Below are positions 33,770-43,903 of a stretch of DNA of 64,000 nt, one piece after another (the first letter of the stretch is position 1; each line of letters opens with the position of its first letter). Under the pieces are notes generated by a model. The model saw only the letters and a program-made list of their open reading frames with translations. It was not told the DNA's origin and did no database searches. Location: the NCBI GenBank assembly GCA_965240325.2, contig OZ251235.1, positions 2,046,001 to 2,110,000 on the forward strand, given 5' to 3'. The DNA comes from Rebecca billardiae RCC1528 (taxonomy: Eukaryota > Haptophyta). The translations under genes were made by a program, and so were the position numbers.

Positions 33770-35400
33770 GGATGGTCCTGCACGGATGACGGCGGTCGCC
33801 GCGGCTGACAGCTTGGTGTCACTGGTTCGAAGGGCCTGGACGACGGACGCGCCGAGCGTGGTGACGCTGCTCGATGCGCCCACGGCACTGCCAAGCGCGC
33901 TGGAGCCGCTGCCTCGAGCACTACTGTGCCCGCGCCCAGCTTGGGCAGCAGCAGCTGCGCTCAACTCCACGCCGCGTGCCGTGGCAGCAGCAGGGATGGT
34001 GCCACGGCGGCCGGCGGCGGTCGACGGAGCTGTCGGCTCGGCGGTGCACGCCCGAGGGGCCTGGGCGCTGGGCGCACCGAACGCGGTGCCGCTGCTCGCC
34101 TCGCCCATGGCGCTGGAGCCGCTGCCATCCGACGCTGCTGCGCCCGCGCCCAGCTTGGGCAGCAGCGGCTGCGCTCGACTCCGCGCAGAGTGCGGCGGCA
34201 GCAGCAGGGATGGTGCTACGGTGGGCGACGACGGTCGCTAGAGCTGAAAGCTCGGCGGTGCGCGCCCGAGGGGCGTAGGCGCTGGACGCACCGAACGCGG
34301 TGCCGCTGCTCGCCTCGCCCATGGCGCTCGAGCCGCTGCCATCCGACGCTGCTGCGCACGCGCCAAGCTTGGGCAGCAGCGGCTGCGCTCGACTCCGCGC
34401 AGAGTGCGGCGGCAGCAGCAGGGATGGTGCTACAGTGGGCGACGACGGTCGCTAGAGCTGAAAGCTCGGCGGTGCGCGCCCGAGGGGCCTGGGTGGTGGG
34501 CGCACCGAACGCGGTGCCGCTGCTCGCCTCGCCCATGGCGCTCGAGCCGCTGCCATCCGACGCTGCTGCGCACGCGCCAAGCTTGGGCAGCAGCGGCTGC
34601 GCTCGACTCCGCGCAGAGTGCGGCGGCAGCAGCAGGGATGGTGCTACGGTGGGCGACGACGGTCGCTAGAGCTGAAAGCTCGGCGGTGCGCGCCTGAGGG
34701 GCCTGGGCGCTGGGCGCACCGAACGCGGTGCCGCTGCTCGCCTCGCCCATGGCGCTGGAGCCGCTGCCATCCGACGCTGCTGCGCCCGCGCCAAGCTTGG
34801 GCAGCAGCGGCTGCGCTCGACTCCGCGCAGAGTGCGGCGGCAGCAGCAGGGATGGTGCCACGGCGGGCGGCGGCGGTCGACGGAGCTGTCAGCTCGGTGG
34901 TGCACGTCCGAGGGGCGTAGGCGCTGGACGCACCGAACGCGGTGCCGCTGCTCGCCTCGCCCATGGCGCTGGAGCCGCTGCCATCCGACGCTGCTGCGCC
35001 CGCGCCAAGCTTGGGCAGCAGCGGCTGCGCTCGACTCCGCGCCGCGTGGGGCGGCAGCAGCAGGGATGGTGCTACGGTGGGCGACGACGGTCGCTAGAGC
35101 TGAAAGCTCGGCGGTGTGCGCCTGAGGGGCCTGGGCGGTGGGTGCATTGAGCGCGCTGACGCCTCTCGCCTCGCCCGGCGCGCTCGAGCCGCTGCCATCC
35201 GATGCTGCCGCGCCCGCGCCCTGTCGCGCCGAGTGCGGCTGCAGCATCAGGGATGGCGCCACGGCGGGCGGGCGGCGGTGCATGCAGCTAGCAGCTCGGT
35301 GCTGCACGCGCGAGGGGCCTGGGCGGCAGACGCGCGCAATGCAGTGACGCTGATGCACGCGTCAGGCGCGCTGGCCAGCCCCCGGAGCTGTTGCTACGAC
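33770..35400 (+). repeat. 214-bp tandem array, left (seven units)
   Basis: The anchor CGCTGGAGCCGCTGCCATCC (or a variant) recurs at 33898, 34111, 34325, 34539, 34753, 34967 and 35181. Spacing is 213 bp once and then 214 bp five times. End units are more diverged than central ones. Units hold GCAGCAGGGATGGTGC and CTTGGGCAGCAGC blocks. Confidence 0.95.
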
Positions 35401-36196
35401 ACTTCTTCTGTCCTGCTGCGAGCCGAGCCGCCAGCAGGTTCCGGGGCGGCGGGCAATGCCGGTCAGCTCATATTCATAAGGCCGGCGGCGCAGACCAGTC
35501 GTAGCCCGGCAGGTAGGCGATGCAGAAGTTATCAGCAGCATATCATGCATCGTCATCACTACATCAGCATCCGCCTATAGACGAGTACTACGTAGTATAG
35601 AACTGCTCTTTATCCGACTAGCCGTTCAGAGCGCGCGCAGTATATACTCCGACTATATACCGGTCGATGCATTATAGCCAGCCCCGGGGCGGCGGCTGTC
35701 CGACACTCTGCCGTCATGTGCGTATATAAGTGACTCTTACTCCACCTAGCGGTCTATCCGGATCGGTACCCTGGCGGCGGTGTTGTCGTCTGTCCGCCGT
35801 CACAGCCTGACTCGCGCGCGTAGCTAGTCACTTATCAGTGATGTGATGGTCTCGTCGTCTGCGTCCGGACCGTGTCGACGACAAGTCGTGCTGGGCCCGG
35901 CGGCTCACAGTGTAATAAGTTAGTAGTAGCTAACTCATATCAATGCAAGAGCATCAGTAGTGAGCAGCAGCAGTAGCAGCTCGACTGCTGGCGTCATCAC
36001 CGTGCTACACTCCGGCGCGACACGGTCACGGTCAGCTGGTCAGCATCAGTCCGTATACTTACGCCGGGACCGTAGTACTGTAGTTGAGTACGTAGTATAC
36101 GTAGTTTTAACGACGCGACCGGTCGGCGCGCGTGCCAAGCAGCACTCAGCACCGCCCGACCACCGCCGCCGGCCTGGCCGTGGCACCTCCCTGCTG
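35401..36196. other. Spacer between the opposed arrays
   Basis: About 800 bp of mixed composition with stops in all frames and several TATA-like AT patches (35580-35730). No gene or known RNA is recognised. Confidence 0.5.
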
Positions 36197-38600
36197 CTAC
36201 CACCGCATGCGGCGCGAAGCCTCCGGAGCGCAGCTGCTGCCAGGCCTGCCAGCTGCAGCCGTGCAGCGGCGCCGGGGCGCGGGCGCAGCGGGCATCGGAT
36301 GGCAGAGGCTCGAGCGCGCTACGGAACGAGGCGAGCGGCTACACCGCGCTCGGTGCGTCCAGCGCCCACGCCTCTCGGGTGGGCACTGCCAAGCTTTCAG
36401 CTGCTGCGGCCGCCCGCCGTGGCACCATCCCTGCTGCTGCTGCCGCACGCGGCGCGGAGTCGAGCGCTGCTGCTGCTGCCCTGGCCGGGCGCGGGCGCAG
36501 CAGCACCGGATGGCAGCGGCTCCAGCGCTATGGGCGAGGCGAGCAGCGGCACCGCGCTCGGTGCGTCCAGCGCCCACGCCCCTCGGGCGTGCACCGCCGA
36601 GCTGCCGGCTGCAGCAACCGCAGCCGCCCGCCGTGCCACCATCCCTGCTGCTGCTGCCGCACGCGGTGCGGAGTCGAGCGCAGCCGCTGCTGCCCAAGCT
36701 GGGCGCGGGCGCAGCAGCGTCGGATGGCAGCGGCTCCAGCGCCATGGGCGAGGCGAGCAGCGGCACCACGCTCGGTGCGCCCAGCGCCCAGGCCCCTCGG
36801 GCGTGCGCTGCCGAGCTTCCAGCTGCGTCGACCGCCGCCGCCCGCCGTGGCACCATCCCTGCTGCTGCCGTCGCACGCGGCGCGGAGTCAGGCGCGGCTG
36901 CTGCTGCCCAAGCTGGGCGCGGGTGCAGCAGCATCGGATGGCAGCGGCTCCAGCGCGCTGCGGGAGGCGAGCGGCGATGGCGCGCTCAGCGCGTCCGCAG
37001 CACAAGCCCCTCGGGCGTGCGCCGCCGAGCTTCCAGCTGCGTCGACCGCCGCCGCCCGCCGTGGCACCATCCCTGCTGCTGCCGCCGCACGCGGCGCGGA
37101 GTCAGGCGCGGCTGCTGCTGCCCAAGCTGGGCGCGGGTGCAGCAGCATCGGATGGCAGCGGCTCGAGCGCGCTGCGGGAGGCCAGCGGGGACACCGCGCT
37201 CGGTGCGTCCAACGACCAGGCCCCTCGGGCGCACACCGCCGAGCTTTCAGCTCCGTCGACCGCCGCCGCCCGCCGTGGCACCATCCCTGCTGCTGCCGCC
37301 GCACTCTGCGCGGAGTCGAGCGCAGCTGCTGCTGCCCAAGCTGGGCGCAAGCGCAGCAGCGTCGGATGGCAGGGCTCCAGCGCGCTGCGGGAGGCGAGCG
37401 GCGATGGCGCGCTCAGCGCGTCTGCAGCCCAGGCCCCTCGGGCGTGCGCCGCCGAGCTGCCGGCTGCAGCAACCGCCGCCGCCCACAGTGGCACCATCCC
37501 TGCTGCTGCTGCCGCACGCGGCGCGGAGTCGAGCGCCGCTGCTGCTGCTGCCCCAGCTGGGCGTGGGCGCACCAGCACCGGATGGCAGCGGCTCGAGCGC
37601 CATGGGCGAGGCGAGCAGTGGCACCGCGCTCGGTGCGTCCAGCGCCCACGCCCCTCGGGCGCACACCGCCGAGCTTTCAGCTCCAGCGACCCACGCCGCC
37701 CGCCGTGGCACCATCCCTGCTGCTGCCCCCGCACTCGGCGCGGAGTCGAGCGCAGCCGCTGCTGCCCAAGCTTGGCGCGGGCGCAGCAGCGTCGGATGGC
37801 AGAGGCTCGAGCGCCATGGGCGAGGCGAGCAGCGGCACCGCGTTCGGTGCGCCCAGCGCCCAGGCCCCTCGGGCGCACACAGCCGAGCTTTCAGCTCCAG
37901 CGACCGCCGCCGCCCACCGTGGCACCATCCCTGCTGCTGCTGCCGCACGCGGCGCGGAGTCTAGCGCAGCCGCTGCTGCCCAAGCTTGGCGCGGGCGCAG
38001 CAGCGTCGGATCGCAGCGGCTCGAGCGCCATGGGCGAGGCGAGCAGCGGCACCGCGTTCGGTGCGCCCACCACCCAGGCCCCTCGGGCGCACACCGCCGA
38101 GCTTTCAGCTCTAGCGACCGTCGTCGCCCACCGTAGCACCATCCCTGCTGCTGCCGCCGCACGCGGCGCGGAGTCGAGCGCAGCCGCTGCTGCCCAAGCT
38201 GGGCGCGGGCGCAGCAGCGTCGGATGGCAGCGGCTCCAGCGCGCTGCGGGAGGCGAGCAGTGACACCGCGCTCGGTGCATCCAATGCCCGGGCCCCTCGG
38301 GCGCGCACCGCCGAGCTGACAGCTGCGCCGACCCACGCCGCCCGCCATGGCACCATCCCTGCTGCTGCAGCCAATGCGGCGCGGAGTCAAGTGCAGCTGC
38401 AGCTGGGCCCCAGCTGGGCGCGGGCACAGCAGCACCAGATGGCAGCGGCTCCAGCGCGCTGGGCAGTGCCGTGGTCGTGTGGAGCAATGTCACCGCGCTC
38501 GGCGCGTCCATCGACGAGGCCCCTCGAGCGAGCGACACCGAGCTGTCATCTGCGGCGAAAGCCGTCATCCGCCGCGGGACCATTCCAGCAGCTGCTGCCG
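36197..38600 (-). repeat. 214-bp tandem array, right, inverted (eleven units)
   Basis: The complementary anchor GGATGGCAGCGGCTCCAGCG (or a variant) recurs at 36297, 36508, 36722, 36936, 37150, 37364, 37580, 37794, 38008, 38222 and 38437. Spacing is 211, then mostly 214, with one 216 and one 215. The outermost unit matches the outermost unit of the left array, as expected for an inverted duplication. Confidence 0.95.
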
Positions 38601-38995
38601 CATGCAGCGCAGACTCGAGCGTGGCTGCCGCTGGTGTTGGCGGCCCGGATGGGCGCGGGTGCAGCATCATCAGGTGCCCGCGACCCCATCGCGGCGGGCG
38701 CGATGGGCCAGGTCGCTGCGTTTGGCGCGCCATTGCCCAGGCCGTTCAAGCGAGCACCACCGAGCTGTTAGTTGGAGCAACTGCTGCCGCCCGTCATGAT
38801 ACTGTACGTACTGCTGCTGCAGCATCAACAGCGCCGCTGTTACCAGCAGCGCTGCGCTCGTGTATCCGAAGCAGCACCGCATTGATGGTCCTGCGGTCTG
38901 AGTAGGGGAGTATGCCAGTAGCTCGCATGTACCTGGAGTGCAGTCCATGCCTGTACTGCCTCGCCGAGTACTACTAGAGTAGTAGGACCTCATGT

Positions 38996-39573
38996 GCTCA
39001 CGCAGCTGAGCCGCTGCCGTCTCCTTGCTGTGACGCGCAGAGCAAGTCGAGGAGTGTCTGGCGACCACCGGTGCCAGTGCTGCGCCGACAGGTATATGCC
39101 CACCACCCGGCCGCGCCCGTAGCATGGGCGATGGTAAGATGAGTGGCAGCACAGCGCACAGCTACGAGCAAGGTTGATGTGCGACGGTGTGGAGGCACGC
39201 GTGCTCGCGGCATGCTCCGAGCCCCGTGCTGCGTGCCCCCTGCTGCTTCTCGCCCTTGGTCATCTCCTCGTCGATGCCCTCCTCCCCCGTACGCGTGAGC
39301 TCCGCGACGCCATCGGGCCAGCCTACCAACGAACAGTGGGCGTGGCGCCCTGCTGACGGCTGGCTGCCATCGCAAGCCATGCACGCCTGCACACGGCAAC
39401 AGGGCCGTTTGCGCCCTGTTGCCGTGTGCACGGCCACAGCGGGCCGGTGCACACGGCAACAGCAGTGCGAAACCCCCTGAGGGTGACCCCTTTTGCGCCC
39501 CAGTGTGCACACGACAACAGGGCGCAAACGCCCCTGTTGCCGTGTGCAGTCGCCAGTGGCAAACGCCAAACCT
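38996..39573 (-). repeat. Right arm of inverted pair
   Basis: Reverse-complement copy of 32970-33546, with the same hairpins at 39389-39429 and 39507-39547. Its outer edge is 108 bp upstream of the Kelch-BTB ATG. Confidence 0.92.
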
Positions 39574-39680
39574 GGCTGTGAGGTCAGGTGCAAGCCGGCC
39601 AGTCCGGTCGTCGTCGGAAAATCGATGGCGTCGGCGGCCGAGCTCGTTTGAATCCGGCTCGCGCTTTTGCTCGGGGCAGC

Positions 39681-42065
39681 ATGGTGCCCAGCCAGGCGCG
39701 CTGGGTGCCTGCGAGCATGCTGGGCGAGCCACCCGCCCCGCTCGTGTCGCACACCGCGACGCTGTGGCGCGACAGGTCCATCATCATCATCGGCGGCGGC
39801 CGGCACACGCGCTCGTCGAGCGATGTCGGTCTGTGGCACATGTCTGCGGCCGTGCACGCGCTCGAGCTCGAGGCGATGCGCTGGGCGCGGCATGAGGTGG
39901 GCGGCGACGAGTTCGTGGGCCGACGTGGCCACTGCGCCGTGCTCTTCGCGCACGCGGACGCCATCGTCGTCTTCGGAGGCGTCGACTCGCACGGCCCGAG
40001 CGGACACGAGCGCACTCGGTGTGACGTGAGCGTGCTTGCGCTCTCGGCGGATGGGCCGTGGACGTGGCGCACCTTCGACGCGTGCGCGAGCTCGCCCTCG
40101 CCCCGGCGCGGCCACTGCGGCTGGCTCTCGCACGACGGCGCCTCGATGCTCGTCTTCGGCGGCTTCTGCGCGCACGGCGCGCACGCCGGCGAGCCGATCG
40201 CCATTGGCTGGCACGATGCGCAGCTGCACGCGCTGCGCGCCGAGTCGGTCCTTGGGCGTGCGGCGAGTCCGGGCGCGCGGCCGGCGTGGGCGCGGCTCGA
40301 GACGACGGGTGAGGCGCCGCTCGTCGCGCTCGCGACCGTCGCGCTCACCCACGACCGCGCCCACGCCGTGCTCTGCGGAGGCATCCACCAGCGCGCGGCG
40401 GACCGTTTTCGCTGCACGGTTGCGGTGCTCGAGCAGCGCTCGCTGGCGTGGTCGCGGGTGCTCGTGCCCGGGCGCATGCCGGCGCGGTACTCTGCGGCCG
40501 CGGCGTTCGTCGGGGATACGCTGCTCCTCTTCGGCGGCACGGATCTGCCCATGTTCGAGAGCGAGCTCGCGCGCCCCGACCACGCGGACATGCGCGCGCT
40601 CGAGCTGGGCGCGGAGCTCCGGGCGGTGCCAGCAGCCGCAGGCGCCGCCGCCTCGGGGGCTGGGGCCGAGGGTGAGGCGGCGCCCTGCTGGGTGCAGCTG
40701 GACAGGCGGATGGCGCCGCCGCCGCCGCCGCCGGGCGCGGGGTACGCGCCGCACGACGCGCCTGAGCCAGGGGGCGCGCGCTCGCGCGCGGCTGAGGCTT
40801 CAGCCGACGCGCCGGCCGAGCCTGCCTCTGACGCGCCTCAGCTCGCCGAGGACGCACCGCTGCAGCCCGCCCTGACGCTCGAGCTGGGCGGGCGTGTGTA
40901 CGCGGCAGGCAGCCGCGACGCCGCGCCCTCGCCGCGTAACGGGATGACGCTCACCGCGGTGCGCGGCGGCGCGACGCTCGTCGTCGTGGGCGGGGGCGTC
41001 TTCCGCGCCGAAGGAGGTGAGTACTTTGACGAGGTGTGGCTCTTCCACATCGGTCCGGACACCGGACTTTCCCGCGCCGGACCCACCGGACCGGAGCCGT
41101 TGGCGCGCGGGCCGGCGGCCGAAGGGGGCGCGCTCTCGACGGGCGGCGGCCGCGCGCCGCCTCACGCCGACGGCGGGCTGAGCGAGGACCTCGGCCGCCT
41201 GCTCGCGAGCGCGCGCGGCGCGGATGTTTGCTTTGAGCTGGACCGGGGCGAGCGCGTGTGCGCGCACGCCCTCGTGCTGGGCGCGCGCTGCGACTACTTC
41301 CGAGCGCTGCTCAGCGGCGGGTTTGGGGAGGCCTGCGCCGGCGGCTCGGGCGCCGAGCGTGTCGTGCGAGTGCCGCACGTGCCCGCGCGCGCGTTCCGCG
41401 CTGCGCTGCGCTTCCTGTACACGGGGCGACTGCCCGGGCTCGAGGGCGGCGCGGAGGGCGCGGGCGCAGACTGCGGCGCGGAGGGCGCGGGCGCAGACTG
41501 CGGCGCGGAGGGCGCGGGCGCAGACTCGGGCACTGGCGCGGCTGCGGAGGCGGCGTGGGCGCAGCTCGCCGCCGAGCTGCTCATGCTCGGCGACATGTGG
41601 ACCTGCGCCGCGCTGCGCGCCGCGGTGCTCGCCCGCATCGAGCGCGCGCTCGGCGCGCGGCACCTCAGCCTCGCGCGCGCGCTCGAGATCGGCCGCGCGA
41701 CGGGCGCCACCGAGCTCCTGACCCTCGCCGCCGAGCGTCTCGTCGACGCGCTGCTCTTTCCCGTCCCGCGCGCGGGCGGCGCCGGCTGCGCCGCCGACGG
41801 CGACGAGGCCGACGCCGCCTCCTCCGACTTGACGCCGGGCGGGGGCAGTGGCGAGGCAGAGGAGGGCGCGCGCGGCGCGCGGCGCGGTGCCGCCGCGGTG
41901 CTGCAGCCGGCGACGCGTGGCGGCGGCGACGCGGACACGCAGCTCGTCCGCAGCGCGGGCCTGGCCGCCGGCGACGTGGGCGACAGGGCCTTTGCTGACG
42001 AGCTGGAGGCTGCGCTGCGGCGTATGGGCTTCCGCCCGACGACGGGCGCAGGTGGCTGCGAATGA
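39681..42065 (+). CDS. Kelch-repeat protein with C-terminal BTB domain
   Basis: Probable substrate adaptor for a Cullin-3 ubiquitin ligase, or a scaffold. It starts at ATG 39681 and is 794 aa; an in-frame GTG upstream lies near the repeat arm and is not needed. The N-terminal half has Kelch blades with double-Gly strands (IIIIGGG, AIVVFGG, MLVFGGF, AVLCGGI, LLLFGGT, LVVVGGG). Residues about 510-680 form a BTB/POZ domain (GADVCFELDRGERVCAHALV, CDYFRALLSGGF, FRAALRFLYTGRLPG, AAELLMLGDMW). A 27-bp triplicated sequence interrupts the domain after LYTG. This domain order, Kelch then BTB, is known in plants and algae. There is no intron. Confidence 0.85.
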   Translation: MVPSQARWVPASMLGEPPAPLVSHTATLWRDRSIIIIGGGRHTRSSSDVGLWHMSAAVHALELEAMRWARHEVGGDEFVGRRGHCAVLFAHADAIVVFGGVDSHGPSGHERTRCDVSVLALSADGPWTWRTFDACASSPSPRRGHCGWLSHDGASMLVFGGFCAHGAHAGEPIAIGWHDAQLHALRAESVLGRAASPGARPAWARLETTGEAPLVALATVALTHDRAHAVLCGGIHQRAADRFRCTVAVLEQRSLAWSRVLVPGRMPARYSAAAAFVGDTLLLFGGTDLPMFESELARPDHADMRALELGAELRAVPAAAGAAASGAGAEGEAAPCWVQLDRRMAPPPPPPGAGYAPHDAPEPGGARSRAAEASADAPAEPASDAPQLAEDAPLQPALTLELGGRVYAAGSRDAAPSPRNGMTLTAVRGGATLVVVGGGVFRAEGGEYFDEVWLFHIGPDTGLSRAGPTGPEPLARGPAAEGGALSTGGGRAPPHADGGLSEDLGRLLASARGADVCFELDRGERVCAHALVLGARCDYFRALLSGGFGEACAGGSGAERVVRVPHVPARAFRAALRFLYTGRLPGLEGGAEGAGADCGAEGAGADCGAEGAGADSGTGAAAEAAWAQLAAELLMLGDMWTCAALRAAVLARIERALGARHLSLARALEIGRATGATELLTLAAERLVDALLFPVPRAGGAGCAADGDEADAASSDLTPGGGSGEAEEGARGARRGAAAVLQPATRGGGDADTQLVRSAGLAAGDVGDRAFADELEAALRRMGFRPTTGAGGCE
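41451..41531 (+). repeat. 27-bp triplication inside the BTB domain
   Basis: Three in-frame copies of a 27-bp unit (starts 41451, 41478, 41505) encode an acidic Gly/Ala peptide (GAEGAGADC) in the loop between LYTG and the LLMLGDM helix. The last copy ends in Ser rather than Cys. Confidence 0.95.
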
Positions 42066-42526
42066 GCACGACTGCTACACGGTGCTGAACAGAATGATGG
42101 CGGCCAAATGTCTACCGTTTACGGGCGCCGCCGCGCGAAGCGAGCCGGCGGCCTAGTAAGAACCCTGAGCCGGCGCGGACGGGCACTGCTGGCAGGTGCG
42201 CAAGCGCCCAATACATGCTCCGCAGACACCGCTCACCAGCCCCTGCCACCTCGTCTCCTCGTCTGTTATACTCATACTGCCCGCGACACGCGAACATGTC
42301 CGCCGATCGTCATCAGACTCATCAGTGTATCATATATATAGCCTGTATCATCATCTTTGAATCCGCTCGTCCGGCCGGGCCACTCTCTGAGTCTGACTCT
42401 CTCAGACTCAGACTCTCTGTCGCCGAGTTGTGAAGGCGAAGACGGACCGGTCAAAGAGGGGGGCACGCATGTGCGTCGGCGAGGCCTGCTTGCCAGCCCG
42501 CGCGGTGCAGCCGCCGCCGCCTGCGC
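42066..42526. other. Intergenic region between convergent Kelch-BTB and PTOX genes
   Basis: Should contain both 3' ends. No gene is seen; there is a CTCTCAGACT-rich patch near 42385-42415. Confidence 0.5.
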
Positions 42527-43330
42527 TCAGAAGCCGCCCCCGCCGTCCGGCAGCGCGCACTCGTCCATCTCGCCGAGCTCCTTGGCGGCGAGGCACTGCA
42601 GCGCGTGCCAGTGGCCCTGCTCGTCGTCACGCACGCGCACAAAGACGTCGTACAGGCTGTCGAGGCGCGCGGGCGCACTCGGCGCGGAGCGCGCGCCCTC
42701 GTAGTACGCGCGCGCCACCTCCGGCACGGGCTGCGCGCGCAGCCGCTCCGCGTGCGCGCCGAGGAAGGCGTCGTAGGTCGCGAACGCGTGCGCCTCGATC
42801 AGCTCGCTCAGGTGGTACGCCTGCTGCGGGCGCAGGGCGTACAGCGCGGCGACGAACCAGAAGTAGAAGACGGCGAGGTGCTGCGCGACGAACCGGTCCA
42901 GGTACGCGTCCGCGCCGCCGAGCGCCTCCATGATCAGCAGGTGGTGCAGCTCGTTGTCCGCCTGCTCGTAGTGCACGTGCATGAACGAGACCATGTCGCG
43001 CCGCCCGAGCGTCTCGTACAGGTGCAGGCACGAGAGGAAGGCGAAGTACGGGACGCGCGCGACCGTTTCGAGCACGTAGAAACGCTCGATGTCGCGCCCA
43101 CGGTACAGCACGTCGATCATGTGCTTCACGCCCGAGATCAGCGCCTCGTCGACAGCGATGGCGGCGGGGCCTAGCAGCGCGCGCTCGTGCGCCGGGTCAG
43201 GCTCGATGACGGTGGCGCGAGGCCCTGGCGAGCGAAGCCGTGCGCGCGAAGGGATCGAGTGCAGCCGCGCCGCGGAGCTCACGCGCACCGCTCCCGCGAG
43301 TGCCGCGACGAGCGCCGCCTTCCACTTCAT
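42527..43330 (-). CDS. PTOX: Plastid terminal oxidase (alternative-oxidase family)
   Basis: Di-iron plastoquinol oxidase acting in chlororespiration and carotenoid synthesis at the thylakoid. It starts at ATG 43330 (a TTG further up is rejected) and is 267 aa. All expected iron ligands are visible: E88 in LETVARVPYF, E127 and H130 in NELHHLLIMEALGG, E179 in LIEAHAFATYD, and E237 and H240 in RDDEQGHWHAL. LETVARVPYF and the late DDEQGHW are characteristic of PTOX. The N terminus (KWKAALVAALAGAVRVSSA) resembles a signal peptide followed by a basic transit-like stretch, as in algae with secondary plastids; targeting is inference. The gene has no intron. Confidence 0.92.
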   Translation of the reverse strand: MKWKAALVAALAGAVRVSSAARLHSIPSRARLRSPGPRATVIEPDPAHERALLGPAAIAVDEALISGVKHMIDVLYRGRDIERFYVLETVARVPYFAFLSCLHLYETLGRRDMVSFMHVHYEQADNELHHLLIMEALGGADAYLDRFVAQHLAVFYFWFVAALYALRPQQAYHLSELIEAHAFATYDAFLGAHAERLRAQPVPEVARAYYEGARSAPSAPARLDSLYDVFVRVRDDEQGHWHALQCLAAKELGEMDECALPDGGGGF

Positions 43331-43903
43331 CCTCAAACGCTCGCGTGGCCGAACGACTGCCGCGGCGCGGCCCGCCGCAGGAACGGGCGTACGATTGGAC
43401 GCTCAGGGAGATCAGAATGAGAATCGCACCAATCATGGCCTTTTCCTCCGCGACTCGTCATGGCCGTTTAGCGAGCTTTGATTCCTCGTCCGCTCGAATT
43501 CGGCGCTCATCAGTCACTCCACGACTGCCCATGATTCATTCACGAAGAGACGACGACGAACGACGACGACGGGCCCACCACCGCAACTGGCGAGTCTATT
43601 CATGAGTGATTGGGAGACGCTGGCGCCATCTGCTGATGTCGGCACAGCGCGCTGCTTCTCCGTGAGCAGCTGAGTCAAGTCAGACAGTCCACTTTCCCGA
43701 GACCGGGCGTGTCGCGGCTGTCGCGGCCGCGGCTGCACAGCCACGCGCGCGCGCTCACGAGCTCCACGGGGGCGCACACTCCAGCGGCTCAGCCGCCCCC
43801 GAGTGGCCGCCTCGGATGCAAGCCGCAGCCCCACACACACCATGGTCATCCTTGCGGCCGGTGCAGCTCGGTGTGTCGCGCCGCGGCCACTGGTCGTTCT
43901 TCT
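43331..43903. other. Intergenic region between PTOX and the TOG/SPIRAL2-like gene
   Basis: Should hold the PTOX promoter and the 3' end of the neighbouring minus-strand gene. No gene is seen. Confidence 0.5.

Larger units (their letters stand above)
32970..39573. mobile_element. 6.6-kb inverted-repeat element carrying opposed 214-bp arrays
   Basis: Two arms of about 577 bp (32970-33546 and 38996-39573) are near-identical inverted copies. Inside them, arrays of one 214-bp unit lie in opposite orientation (about 33770-35400 and 36197-38600), separated by about 800 bp of unrelated DNA. The inversion homology therefore covers most of the element. No transposase, integrase or other known gene is seen, and no target-site duplication is evident at the arm edges. 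It may be a mobile element, a segmental inverted duplication or an amplified satellite; the class is unknown. Confidence 0.6.

Noticed and set aside
35960-38263. 767-codon open frame as a repeat-protein gene
   Set aside because: The frame rotates through all three frames of a 214-bp satellite that is nearly stop-free in each; no start context, domain or splice signal supports it.
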